Shown here: in pieces, positions 36,923-49,600 of the stretch
Layout: each line of letters starts with the position of its first letter
How positions within the stretch are numbered: the stretch's first letter is position 1
Assembly (NCBI RefSeq): GCF_964275005.1
Contig: NC_092697.1
Span: forward strand, 14,999,820-15,063,819
Length of the DNA stretch: 64,000 bases
Origin: Diadema setosum
Taxonomy: Eukaryota; Echinodermata; Echinoidea; Diadematoida; Diadematidae
Direction: 5' to 3'
Notes under the pieces: model-generated
What the model was told of the DNA's origin: nothing
Seen by the model: the letters and a program-made list of their open reading frames with translations, nothing else
The model's database searches: none
Position numbers and translations under genes: made by a program

Positions 36923-37565
36923 ATGTTTGTGGGTAGAATTTATGTTTGGTTTAGTGTGTAGATATTTCATGGGAACAATTGTTGTAGGAGCAAATGTCAT
37001 AGAACCAAAATTATTTACAGGCGCGAGACCTTGTCCTGGGTTTCGGGCGCTGAAATGCTGCCCTCTGTAGGAAGTTGCTTGCCAGTATGTGCTCTTCACA
37101 CTAACTTCGTGACCAAAGCGTCTAGAAGCTTCTTGGAGCACTCTTTGCTCCTGACATAGCCTTAAATCGATCCTTAAACCAAGCAATTAAATGCATCAAG
37201 GATTAAGCAAAATGGTACTGACATGCTCGGCCTTGGACTGACATTAAGTCCAAGACCATCAATGGTAAATGAGCAGATCTTAAATAATGTCAAATCATAC
37301 ATTTTACCCTCGATTACAGAATCAGGCATGCTACTTCATTGTCGGGCAAGAAAGATTTCTACCCGTTTATAGGTAAGGAGGAGGAAGGTAGCACCCAACA
37401 GAACGAAATCTTGAGTAATCTAGTGTCTGGGTTTATATGAATCATTGTTATTAATTTTGGGAGGTTTCAATAATGCTGAATTACTGTATACATGGCTTGT
37501 CTGACTCAGATTTTATTTTGTTACTGATGGAAAATAAACTTGATGCACAGTCAGTCTATCTATTC
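36923..37565. other. Intergenic, unassigned
   Basis: A GC-richer patch at 37020-37160 has an open minus-strand frame that runs into the telomere-like repeats. No recognisable protein. Confidence 0.3.
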
Positions 37566-37650
37566 ATCTATCTATCTATCTATCTATCTAATTAATAATG
37601 TGGACAATGGCTAATAGAATCTCTCTATATATTTATCTATCATAATTATA

Positions 37651-37712
<62 letters not shown>
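37566..37712. repeat. (TCTA)n and (AT)n microsatellites
   Basis: Six TCTA units at 37566-37590 and about 28 AT units at 37657-37712. The latter directly abut a transposon end. Confidence 0.9.
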
Positions 37713-37713
<1 letters not shown>

Positions 37714-37714
<1 letters not shown>

Positions 37715-38404
37715 CATAAACTCCTCAAAATAAGTTCTGCAATTAAAGTTTGATATATCATATTTCTCTTATACCTGCATTATCTTCATTAAATATGACA
37801 GCATAAGAAAGCCTGACTAATTATCTTTAAAATGACGCCTCACTTGCTATGATTGGGTATTCCTGGAATGCACAGTATGACTGAGTATGAGGAAAGGTCA
37901 AATGTGAAATGTTGCAAAATAGAGCAAACGTGTTATGTCAAACAGTGCAATTGCCATGTGCTTTGTCGTTTCAGGGAAGGAATGTGCTTGAAAAGAATGC
38001 ATTGTGAGATTATCATTAGATTCCAGGCTTCATCCATGAATTAAAAACTGTAGTAGTATCTGCAGATTAAAATTAAACATACAGGTCGACCAAACAGTCA
38101 TCTAATGTCTAGGAAATGGGAGTTTTTGAAAGTGCCGTCATTTCAGCATTGCTTATTCCAGTGGCCTTTTTTTTTTCATCAAAACTGTACATTATCAATA
38201 GCAGAATTGTTGCGACTTTTCACTTTTGATCTGTCCCCATACTCAGCTGTTTTGCACATTCCAAGAACACCCAATCATACCAAGTAAGGTGTCATTTTAA
38301 AGATAATTAATTAGGCTTTCTTATGATGTCATATTTAATGAAGATAATGAGGGTTTAAGAGAAATATCAAACTTTGATTGCAGAACTTATTTTGAAGAGT
38401 TATA
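37714..38404. mobile_element. Non-autonomous DNA transposon with about 150-bp inverted repeats
   Basis: The left arm (ACATAAACTCCTCAAAATAAG..., 37714 to about 37874) is inverted at about 38247-38404 with scattered mismatches. TA-rich microsatellite flanks both sides, which suits a TA-target (Tc1/mariner-like) element. The roughly 370-bp centre has no transposase frame. Confidence 0.75.
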
Positions 38405-38422
38405 CACACATATATGTACATA

Positions 38423-38465
<43 letters not shown>

Positions 38466-38496
38466 TGAGAATTCACATATTGGCTCCAATATAACA
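38405..38496. repeat. (TA)n microsatellite and flank
   Basis: About 16 TA units near 38429-38461, between two repeat elements. Confidence 0.8.
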
Positions 38497-38669
38497 AAGA
38501 ATCAAAAGAAATAAACTGGTAATGCATTTTTTTGCCAATAAAGAGTGAGTTTATTCGACTCGAATTTGTCAAGACTCCTGAAGAAAGTGGAGGCCACCGA
38601 AAATTCGAGTAGAATAAACTCACTCTTTATTGGCAAAAAAATGCATTACCAGTTTATTTCTTGATTCTT
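38497..38669. mobile_element. Long hairpin repeat, about 70-bp arms
   Basis: The arm AATAAACTGGTAATGCATTT... (38497-38567) is inverted almost perfectly at 38601-38669, around a 33-nt loop containing CTCCTGAAGAAAGTGGAGG. The loop-plus-arm wording (CTGAAGAA...GAAAATTCGAGTAGAATAAAC) resembles the terminal repeats of Penelope-like elements. That identification is only a suggestion. Confidence 0.65.
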
Positions 38670-38682
38670 CATTTTATTTTAT

Positions 38683-38934
38683 GGGGGCGCTGTGGCATAG
38701 TGGATAAGACTCCCGACTCCCGATCGGAGGACCCGAGTTCGAATCCCGCCCAGTGCTTACGTCCTTGGACAAGATGTTTTTACCCACTGTGTCCCTCTCG
38801 ACCCAGGTGTATAAATGGGTACCTGGCAACGCTAGGGTAATGATAATAGCAGGGCCCTCTGGTAGAGCAGTGGCAACACTGAAGAGGCTACCCTGGGTAA
38901 ATAAGACCTTATTATTATTATTATTATTATTTTA
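38683..38934 (+). mobile_element. tRNA-derived SINE, MetaSINE-like
   Basis: The head resembles a tRNA gene, with an A box (TGGCATAGTGG, 38693-38703) and a B box (GAGTTCGAATCC, 38736-38747) for RNA polymerase III. A body follows with CCTTGGACAAGATGTTTTTA, then CTCTCGACCCAGGTGTATAA and ATGGGTACCTGG, which recalls the shared central domain of MetaSINEs. The tail is (ATT)n at about 38909-38934. Such SINEs depend on a partner LINE for copying. Confidence 0.88.
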
Positions 38935-41900
38935 TATATATGTATAAATATGCATGCACACACACAGACAGACACACACATAAACACACACACACACACA
39001 CACACACACGCAGAACACTTTTTATGATCACTTGTTGTCAATTCTGATATTTCGGTCACTAGAATCTAGAAAACTTAATCTCAAAGTACTGGATGTATGA
39101 CGGAAATGCATGTGTCTACCACCAAAGTCAGTGAAATCATGGTTTGATCAACAGGGCCACACCACATAGAAATTGATGCTTGCCGACACGCGAGTATCTC
39201 TAGTCACACACCAATGCAAGCACTCTGCTGCAAATTAGACAAGAGAAAAAAAAGAAACAGCATGAAGGCAATTAATTGTATTGCAATGGATTTTGATTTT
39301 TTTTTTTTAATATGGGACCAAATATTGCCCATGTTCTAAAATACTCCTACACCCGACAACTTTGCCAAAAACGATTTGACAACAGTTATATCTTATTAAT
39401 CAATATCTATATATAGTTTTTGTTTTCACACAAAAAAGCACATAAATGCTAATTTTAATGCTCCAGTATCATCAGTAGTTATTGTTATCATTTTTTTAAA
39501 ATGTTTTTGTTTTGTTTTTGTTATTTTCCTTGTACATAATTCTCAGTGTCTCTCTCGTCTATACAGGCTGGGTACAAACATATTTGACAAGATTATTTAC
39601 ATGCACACAATAATAGTGTTAAGGAATACAATACCATTTCAGTTTATAATAAATTAGAATTTTTCTTCACAGTTACGTAAAAAAAGAACGAAAACGGACA
39701 AACTCAATCGGCCTCCAAAGACACACCTGCTCTTGCTGTCTCACCTGCAAAACTGGCCATACTGTACACGCACATCTCAAAAAAAAGGTAATGAAAGTAA
39801 GGAGATGGTTATCACAAAAGGAAAATACTTATTCTGCAGAGTTCCCCTACTAATGAGCTACTTCAGACACAGAACTGAAGGCAGCAGTAGCCATGCATCA
39901 TCTATAACAAATACATATAAAAACCAAACTCATTTCCTTCTGTTTTCTTTTCTTTTTTTTTTGTATTTAGTATCAAAATGTAAACATAAATTTTGCTGCC
40001 ACAATGTTTTCTGCGAAGTCACCATGCATTCAGATCAAGCTGGAAAAGTCTTGCACTTTTGAAAATTTGACTACTGCTGCTTACTCCTTGACTACTACTC
40101 AAAAAGTTTTGTCAAGATTTTTTCTTTTTCCTTGAAAAGAAAAAAAAATGCTCATCCTACTGAAGCCTCTTTTTCTCCTTCTTGGAGCAATTTACACAAG
40201 TAAATATTTGCAAGGAAGATTTTCACACATCACTTTGCTATCAAAAACCTTTTGATATGGGCAAACAAAAATGTGTGCATGTTGGGAAAAATTCAAACTA
40301 ATATAAAGCCTTGTAGAGATTTTGATAAAAAAAAAACAACAACCAGCAAACAAATGCAGGCCTTTGTCCTTGTTTTTGCATTTGCTCTGGACACTGGAGA
40401 GTAAACTTGCAACATTTATATGAACAAAGAATTCAATGTAGCTAAACACCATACACACTCAGCTCGTGTGTAACTTTAGTGATGGGATTCATATTAGTTA
40501 CGCAATAAAAGCACTGAATATGAATGACGAAGAAAAGAAGTGCCTTCCGCAATGTCTATATCTCTGGCGAATTTGGTAGCAAAGAGCAGATTGCATATTG
40601 AAAGATAAACCATTCAAATTTTCCCCAATTATGCCCAAAGTAGTGCTTACTAGGATTTCTGCATGTTTGATATCACTTAACATTCATTCATCTTAGTCAG
40701 CTGTATAAGAGTCATAGCGTGCGTACCTGAAAAAAATATATCAATTTTATAAAGAGCGACATTCATCAAAAAGTTGATGTGGAAAACCTCCATGAATGGA
40801 CAGTTCACGATAACAAAATGTATGCTGGTTTCAAGTACCTACTTCATGATAATCAAACACAATAGGACCAATCTTCTTGAACAGTGTATCAGGAAATCCC
40901 ATAACACCCTGAAACCACAATCAAATCAATTTAGGCATACACAAGGTTTACTTTGAGATGCAAGATTACCGCTAAACATGTTCACTATACAGTGAAGATA
41001 ATTGATGATTTTGTATGAATTCGCCACCAAAATGATTACTTGGAATCAAAACTTGCTGGGCCGACATATTAGGTCAGTCGATTACAATGTAAATGGGTTG
41101 ATTGATTTTTTTTTTTAATAAAAAAATATGACAAAATCTTTTCAGGTATAATTGTATCAATGATGCCATGATAGCACATCTCATTGTCATGTTGGTTTTT
41201 CATAGATCCATTTAGGCAAACGTCAAACTTTGCAATAAAATCAATCACAATCAAACACAAACTGGCCAAAAAACAAAACAAAAAACAATCATATGAATGA
41301 ACAGATGTTAATAAAGAATAGGAGAAGAATAAAATTGCATTCTGCTTTCGAAAACTTGCCTAGGAAATATGAGTAAAAAAATTGGCACTCTAAAACAATG
41401 ATAATCAAAGCATGCTGTGCAAGGTAACACTTTTTGTTTTCAACAATCCTTTTGCGTCATCAGCAGTAGTGAGCTACGCTTATGATAATTATGCTAAAAC
41501 CTCTTTTCTCCATATAATCCTGCTGATTTCTATGATAATATCAAATACAGTAAGACTTTATTGCTTGATACAGTATGCACTGCAACCCAGATACAACGAG
41601 TGACTTCGGAATTACGTCTTCACAAGAGGAAAAGTTTGCACCCTCGAACTATTCCATGAAGCCGTACCCTGTGCATGCTACCATCGATCGTGAAAGCTCT
41701 TCTAGTTTCATGTCAATCAAAGTAAGCTGTACCAACCGACACACATTTTGAAGAATATAAATATTGGCTGCAAGGCCAGAAAATAAAGAGTATTTTGTGC
41801 ACACTCATGTTCACAATAATGATTAACAGGCCACTATTTTGTTGTGGAGGTGTAACATCAGAGAAATTAAACATAATAGAGACTATCATGTCTCAAAATA

Positions 41901-41966
41901 TACATGTGTGCTTCAAGAATGTTATCATACTTGCTCATGATATGGGCAGGTACACTTCCATTTCAA
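38935..41966. other. Intergenic, nothing recognised
   Basis: A CA-rich run at 38957-39008, otherwise AT-rich unique-looking sequence. No exon supported. Confidence 0.3.
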
Positions 41967-42235
41967 ATCATTACCAACCAGTCAGAACAAGTCTAAACTG
42001 GCTGTAACTGGCACCCTGCTGTCAGAATAGCTTGAAACGTGTTTGAACAAGCACCAACCAGTCAGAGCAGGTCTAAATTGGTATAGAGCTGGAACTAACC
42101 AGTCAGACACATCTCAAAAAGAGTTTCGCTAAAGCCATTCCCAACCAGTCAGGGCAGGTTTCAATGGGTTTGAGCTATATAGATTAAACCGTACAGCGCC
42201 GGTCTAAACCAGTTTAGAACCAGAACCAACCTGTA
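41967..42235. repeat. Degenerate minisatellite, period about 41-46 bp
   Basis: About six diverged units start with ACCAACCAGTCAGA(A/G)CAGGTCTAAA-type phrases near 41973, 42012, 42054, 42095, 42140 and 42186. Each unit also carries an inverted-looking TGGTTTGAGCTGG half. Confidence 0.6.
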
Positions 42236-44343
42236 TGATCCTGCATATAGACTCCTTTGGAGGTATTTTGTGAAGTCATTACTTTTAGTGAAACCTGCAC
42301 CTGCGTACTTTTTGTACTAAATAGTTTTGAGTACTGCACATTACCCGCAGCTTTAAAGCAGCCACAGAAGTCATCTTTTTTTGTTTTTTTTTGGGATAAA
42401 CCTTTCCTTCGATGTGAATTCCACAGATTCACAAGGATTTAGAGAATCTATTCACAACAAACACACAAAAATAATCCTTGTATTGATCTGGGAAATGATT
42501 TAAATAGTGATGCAGCTTGTTCCCAGCAAGCAGCAGCAATAGTGTCATTCATGCAGCTCTGCTCTGCGCCCGACATTGCCGGACAAATTACCGATCCCGC
42601 GACAAGATTCGGGGGGACGATCGATGAGTTCCCTAGTGAGTGAAACAACCAATGACGCCATTCGCCCCCATACAACTGGGGACATATTATATAAAAGAGT
42701 ACTTTCTTAAGGGTATACTTTGATTTTACAAGAACAAACTTATGATATAACCCATTTCCTAGTAGCTGCATTTATGTACGAAAAGCAAAGGTCAGTGAAC
42801 ATTTGCCCAACTGTTGCAATAAACAACAGACTTTGACAAATATAATTCTAAAAGTATAAATATTCAGGCAATCACTTCATATTTGTATATATTATTTTTT
42901 CTCTCTCTCTCCTAGCAAGACGAAAAAATAAAATCCCTGAACGACAGCTACTCTTCGCAAATGGTAATAGTCACTGTAGCACCTGCGGTGTTGAATGGGC
43001 TAGCATTCAAATGGGGCAAAATAACACATACATACATACATACAGATTGCATACAAAATTCCCTCAAAGAAGCTACGAATGAAATGGGCATTCAATAATC
43101 ATTGGTTTCCACCACAAGAATCTAATGGATGACACTGCCCATTCGTCTTGAGGCGATAACATTGCTCTATTAAAGCCATATAAGTTTCATTATGCATTTG
43201 ACCAAATTTTTACAACAAACCCAATATTGCTCCAATTGGTTACACATAAGGGGTCTCTCATTCTTTAATATATGATCATCATCACTTGATAGACATAAAT
43301 CTCATCAAAACTCGAGATCATCACACAAGTTAAAGTAATGAAAGCAGACGAATGCTCAAAGGATATCTTTGTGGTAGAAACAACACTTTTTTGAGCATGT
43401 AAATAAAATGAATATAATTATCATCACAAAAAATTCTGCACTATGCACTGAATGAGATAATATATGATTTGTGCATGAACGCATTAAAGTTAGGTTTTAA
43501 TTCATGCAATGTTACTTACACTTACATTGTATGCCACTTTGCCGACACCTTTGAATACACAAGTATGATACGCGATGCATTTTGTGTCAATGGTAGAAAA
43601 AATTTCAAAGCACTCACGATTTAAATAATTCACATTCTCCACTCAGCCCTCCAGCAGCAGACGCAAACTGGGGCACGGTATTGCTGAAGATAACTTTCTC
43701 TTTGTCAAAAAATATAATCTCCTCAATGAGCAAAAATTCACAAACAGGCCAGCGATAAAGATGTGCTCAAACACGTACTGATGATGCCACGTCGCCACAT
43801 TGGGGGGGGGGGGGAAGAATTTTTTATACTGACCCTCACACATCTTGTCCTTACAACACTGACCGGTCATTCAGCCCCGAGGCAGACCCAGGGATAGATG
43901 AACGAGCAGTAAACTTTTCTTGCCTTGCTTGCTTTCCTCTGCGCATTTAGATTTGAATCCATTATCATAACTGCGATTCAGCGTCAGCCTTTGGGATCCG
44001 ACAATAGTTTCCCCTGTGTAAAAAAAAAAACCCAAAAACTTCTGCGCACTGTAACACCCACCACAGTGGGTGTCCGCCACAAAAGTAACATCACAAAAAA
44101 GTTGAATAAAAATACTATGATACATACGTCATATTTGTATATTTTCTGGCACACGTGCCTTCTCAACTTTCTAAACACCCAAGTCGTCTTGGCAAAGGTG
44201 TCTTTTCTCCATGCTCATTCCTTAAATTCAGATATTTGAAGTTGGCACCTGCTTAAGAATGCATACGATAGTCTCTGATATCAGCATTGGAGTACATGGT
44301 CTCACAGCTCGTTAACCAACAATATGAATGAAAGGGGGACAAA
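42236..44343. other. Intergenic, nothing recognised
   Basis: A GC-richer patch lies at 42530-42670 and a G run near 43801-43814. No coding signal holds up. Confidence 0.3.
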
Positions 44344-44749
44344 TTAAAGGGATGGTATAGTTTTGGCTGAGGTGGGGCTTAAGGTTTCCAACATTTTTGA
44401 TGATGATTTTTTTTGAGATAATGAGAAACCTCTCATGAAATATAATAGAACATATAATTCTAAGAGGAAGTCAAAGTTAATTTGATGAAAATTGGTTTTG
44501 TAATGACCGAGATATCCAAAAACAAAGCAATTCTTATAAAAGATGGGACCCACCTTTTATTAGGACCACTTTGTTTTACTTTATTTTTTTGACATCTAAT
44601 CCATTTTAGAACAAAGTTTCATCAAATAAACTTTGAATTCCATTTTAGAATCGTATGCTCTTCAACACATGATAAAGTGGTTTCTAAGTATCGTGCAAAA
44701 AGTTACAAACTGAATCCGCATCTCAACCAATACTATACCATCCCTTTAA
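44344..44749. mobile_element. TTAA-family palindromic MITE, copy 5
   Basis: TTAAAGGGATGGTATAGTTT at the left and ATACTATACCATCCCTTTAA at the right. The centre is AAAGATGGGACCCACCTTTT. It is the best preserved copy at its ends. Confidence 0.8.
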
Positions 44750-44984
44750 CAAATGTTTGGGGCAAAGTATGATTTAAGAATTTTGAAATGTGTAAAGATA
44801 CATAGACTGACAAACATCAGAGAAAAAATGCAATCCATTTGGGTCAGTTTTAAAGTTAAAGCGCTCATGTACAAGCTCTGCTGAATGAGTGCATGAGTAA
44901 TCGATTGAAATGTAGGGCTTCCATTCGCATAAACTGAAGGAATTTGAAGATTTATCTTATACCCGGCATGTGATTTCTGCTGGA

Positions 44985-45062
44985 CCCCTCTGAAAACCAG
45001 CCTTTGGCTGACGCGGGTGTTCCACCCCATGAGTGGAAAATAAAAATTGAATTGAATTGAAA
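44985..45062 (+). repeat. Possible LINE/SINE 3' tail, (ATTGA)n
   Basis: GGAAAATAAAAATTGAATTG followed by repeats of ATTGA looks like the short-repeat tail of a non-LTR element. No body can be identified upstream. Confidence 0.35.
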
Positions 45063-46212
45063 TTGCTTAAACACACATTGATGGCCGATGCATGAATATC
45101 AGAGGCTCCACACAAGAGCTATGTACCTAAACTGTTCTCATCTTGTAGACCAAAATGGAACTATTCCAGTCCATTCAACTTAACCCCCATCGATCCCACG
45201 TCTGCCCCACAAAAATAAACTATCCCAAATAAGTGACAAGACGAACAACAAAAAAGGCATCCATGAAGGTTAACTGAACTAATTGAAGCTCTCTTCAAAG
45301 ATTTGCTTCGGTCTGGTATGTAATCTGGGTTGCGCAGCTACAACATCAGAGGTTGGTGGCTGCAGTCGAACACTGCTCTCATCTGCATATTTCAGTCACA
45401 AATATTGCATCGCACTGCTACAGTGAGGAAACACACAGACACGCGCACGCTCACATACACACATAAACCCACACACCCGCACCAACGCACAAGCACACAC
45501 ATTAATATCTGTCTGAAAAAAAGAGAGGAAAAAAAATGATAAGACATACAGAGTCATATTTTCCTTCCTGACAGATGTAGTGAAATCCATCACGGCAATT
45601 GACTAATTGACCTGGCTGTATCAGACACCACGTCACAGTTTTAGTAACAGCCTGTGGGTTGGATTTTGTGTCCATCTCACCCCTGTGACAGCGTTTGGGT
45701 GACCACAATCTCACGGCACCCTCCATCATGGCATTTGGCTCTCGAGCCGACGACCCGCTTGCTGCGTGGGCACGTTTTCTCTGACCAGTCACTTCTTCCC
45801 CGTCCTGTTTTCATCGCGATCTACCGAAGACTGCCCCTTTCTTTGCGCCTCCTCCGTGGGAGGATATTCCGTCATGCACCATCCATCGGCTTGACGTCCT
45901 CACATGACACCCTTTTGGAGTGGGGACACTCTCTTCTGAAGCACGTCATTATGCATTGCTGGCGAAGAATTCCTCTCTGGGGATTCACAAGCCACTGACA
46001 ATTCCTGGGAAGAGTCCCTGTCCTCCGTCTGCGACATTACGATGCTGCATATCAATGAGGACACTAGCCAGGGAGGAGGAGGTTCTGCTTTCTGACTCAA
46101 CTGCTAAAATGAAATCACACATTTTTCTTCCATTAAAATATAGAAACTCTTTTTGCACACGAAGAATTCGCTGCGTTCTCCAGCAGGAAGTGTCTGTGTC
46201 ATACCCGTCTTA
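45063..46212 (-). other. Probable 3' UTR of PDE4 and beyond
   Basis: It lies directly downstream of the PDE4 stop codon. The 45600-46212 part is GC-richer and unique-looking, as expected of a transcribed terminal exon. No polyadenylation site can be fixed from sequence alone. Confidence 0.35.
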
Positions 46213-46662
46213 CTATAGATCCGTCTCTTTCGAGTCCTTGATGGACAGTTTTGAGAACTTGAACACCTCGCCGTCGCGGGGCTGTGAGACGGCGGGCCCC
46301 TTGACGTTGCGGGCATTGGCTGCATCCACTGCGGAGCTTCCGGTCTCCTCCACGTGCGAGTTGCGCTGCAGCCGGTCCTGCCTGTGCGTGGGCGTCCGCT
46401 GCTGCTCCTGGTCGAGCCCCGGGTTGTCCGTCTCGCCCTCCTTCTCCTCCAGGTCTTCCAGGGTCAGGTCGTTGGGGTCATCCCCATTGTGCGCCTTGCT
46501 GCCCCCGTCCTTGTCGGTGCCCGGCGAGGGGCTGTCCCGGATCTGGCTCTGGTACCAGTTCCGGTTCTCCTCCAGGTGGTCCAGGATCTCCTGGGCGTCA
46601 GGGTAGACCAAGTCTGCCCACGTTTCCCACAGCGGGTGCAGGATGAAGTCGATAAAGCCGAC
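46213..46662 (-). CDS. PDE4: PDE4 exon J: end of catalytic domain, divergent tail
   Basis: 450 nt, 149 residues and stop TAG (46213-46215). It begins [19 protein letters not shown], then [20 protein letters not shown], ending the catalytic domain with a DSPSP site where mammalian PDE4 has its ERK-phosphorylated PQSPSP. The last about 100 residues are acidic and Gln-rich and end [12 protein letters not shown]. They are not similar to vertebrate tails. Confidence 0.93.
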   Translation of the reverse strand, partial: VGFIDFILHPLWETWADLVYPDAQEILDHLEENRNWYQSQIRDSPSPGTDKDGGSKAHNGDDPNDLTLEDLEEKEGETDNPGLDQEQQRTPTHRQDRLQRNSHVEETGSSAVDAANARNVKGPAVSQPRDGEVFKFSKLSIKDSKETDL

Positions 46663-49600
46663 CTGTAGGAAGAGTCAAATGAACACCATTGGGAAAAGTC
46701 ACATAAACATCTCTGACCTCAATGTAGGTAAATTGTAGGGGTATAACTGTTTAAAATGTTACTTGCAGTTTTCCTCACATTTCTGATTCTGCAGTGTGAG
46801 TGAATTTGCTATTGTAATGCAGACCAGTAACCTTTTACCACAGTATGTGCTGCCAAAGCATTTAACTGCTGTGGCAGTAGTGAGCTGTTTGATTGCTTGC
46901 TCAATTGTCATCACCATCTGCAAAATTCATCTGACCCGATGAAGTGCATATTAGAATTTCTGCTTTTATAGTACACTGCCACGGAGACGGCTCCGCCCCT
47001 TAATCCCTACCCACCTGTGACTTCTCTATGGATGCATTCTGCCGGTCCATCATGGGGCTGATCTCCAGCCCCTTCTCCCGCTCCAGGTCACCCTGCCGGA
47101 AGAACTCCTCCATCAGCATGGAGGTCCACTGGGTGTAGATCTGCAGCGGCTTGCTTGGGTTTGCCACGTCCGCACAGTGCACAAGATTCTTAAGGACCTG
47201 AAGCGAGAGAAGAAAAGTTAATTAACACTATTGATACTGTACATGCAATGCACACTGATTCGTTACAGTGATCTATTGATTAACAACAATAAGAATACTT
47301 TTGATTATCCTAACTTCATCATGTAAAATATGACTTGCGTGCCATCATTATCATCTTTTGTCATGGCAGCTATAATGTCACAACCGTCATCATCATAACT
47401 GTAGCTGCCATTTCTGTTCATTCAGACTGACATAATCCTCCTCCTCCTCCTCCTCCCCATCATCATCACTATCATTTTCCTCCTCCTATTCATCAGCATC
47501 ATCATCATCATCATCATCACCAGCATCATCACCAGCAGCATAATCTTCTTTCTTCTCCTCCTCCATCTTAACATCACAACCATCATCCTCATGAACACCA
47601 CATCAACATCATCCTCAACATCATCATCATCATCATCATCAACATCAACACCACCATCATCCTTATCCTCATCCTAATTATCATCAGCATTAATATCAAC
47701 AGCAGCATCAGCAATATCAATTTCTCCAACTCTCTGCTCCGTGTACACCTCCTCCTCCTCCTCCCCCTCCTCCTCCTCCTCCCCCTGGACCTCACCTGTA
47801 TCCTGTCATTGTAGTTGTCGAGTAATAAGACCCCTGACCCAGCCACCTTCTTTGTTTCCACCATGGTCTTGAGGTCTGCGAGTAGACTCATGTGCTTGGA
47901 CATGTCTGTTGCAAGAACCTGTTGAGGTAACATAAATTGTGTGCAAACTTTCTGGTGACCATTGCATCTCTTGTATCATCATCATCATCATCCCAACAGA
48001 CATTATCCCAAAATTAATCAGTCCATGCAGAGAGTGAGATCGTAATCTTGGGGTCTGAAATTTGCCACATAGAGTCATTTACCAAACAAAACATTTGAAA
48101 GCAGAAAAGCTGAAAGCTGTACAAAGCTGTGAATTTAAATGATTTTGTGAGGTATTGCACTTCTCCCATAAATGCTAATAACTTAATACTATAAATGAAG
48201 ACAAAATCCCAGAACTTTGTTGCCATACTTAACAACATAATAAGTACACATTTGCAGAATCATTGAAAATATGAGTTAAGATAATAGAGAGAAATTTAAT
48301 GATTTTCTAAGACTACCGCAATAGTGCAAGTCAATTTCATTCTAGTTGATATGATATACCTGAAAAAGTAAGGAAATATAATTTTGTCTGGCTTTACACT
48401 CATTTACGTCTCTCCAACTTGTAACACTCTTCAGTCATTCATTTACTCAAAGCACCACTGGATATTAACATTTGGTATTAAAAGAGAAAGGCGGATACAC
48501 AGGGAACTTGAAAAGAAAATGTAGAATGTATCAAATGACAAAAAAACAAAACAACAACCCAGATAACATCACATACAAAGAGTCATAATGTTAAAAGAGA
48601 AAGCAATTTTAACCCTATTTTAACTGGGGGGGGGGGGTCAAATTGACCCCCACCTCGACATTTCGTGCCACGATTCCGCAACGCGCAAAGATTTTGCCAC
48701 GGCGTTTCATGACTTTTTTCATTGAAGTCTCCCGCATATTTTGAGACCAAATTTGTGACGTCCGGGTACACCGTTCTGAAATTACGCAATGTTTTGCATA
48801 TGCACGTCAACCCGAAAACAGCTCAAATTCATGATATAGTGTGCAAATCCAATGCAAATTGTGTTTTTTGGTTTAATTGATATGAATTAGATTATTTCAA
48901 CTTTTTAACCATTGAAATTACTCAATTCTAATGTAGATAAGCCTGAAAAAGTGCCTGCAACAAATTTTGGCAAAAAAACAATAGAAAACAAAAGGTCGAA
49001 AAAAAAACCAATAAAATACATAAGAAATTAACAAAACAATAAAAAACAAAAGAAATTTATTTTGATTGTGCTATTTTTTTACAACAAAGTTGTTCAATGT
49101 GTCGTGAGGAACTCTGACACAAAAATTTAGTAATCCTTCAGTCTTTTTAATGGAGTTATAGGTGAAAATATGATTTCATGCATAAATTTGCATAATTAAT
49201 TTATTAAAACTAGAAAGCCAATATTTTTCTATTGTATGACCATGCAATCTTGTAGTTGACATTCGGTTCTATCTTTCTATCTATCTATCTATCTGAAGGG
49301 GGGGGGGGGGGTCAAATTGACCCCCCAGTAAAAACTTGGCCTCAAATAGCCCAGTTAAAATAGGGTTAAACCATTTGTCTCTCATACTGCTGATTCTCAC
49401 AAACATAACATTTTGGCACAGCTGCCTCCGGCATGCAATCATGGATTAATTCTCAGTAATTCTCTCCCTTTCTTACCATGTCGATGGACATTTTCCTGAG
49501 CGTTTGATACTGCTTCTTTGACAGGTACTCAAAGATATTGCAGTTTTCTTCCATGAGGAGCTTGAAAGCGATGGCGAGGGAGTGGTTTTCCAGAACGGAC

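Noticed and set aside
36809-37186. 125-codon minus-strand frame with NPNPNLNLNL
   Set aside because: The Asn-Pro-Leu repeats are the translation of the telomere-like TTAGGG tract. The rest matches nothing recognised.
38683-38757. tRNA gene
   Set aside because: It has A and B boxes but does not close into a clean cloverleaf, and it continues into a SINE body with an (ATT)n tail.
47589-47790. Arg/Met/Leu-rich extension of exon H
   Set aside because: It is intron: a CTC/CAT repeat past a good GTGAGG donor. Exon I continues the known protein.
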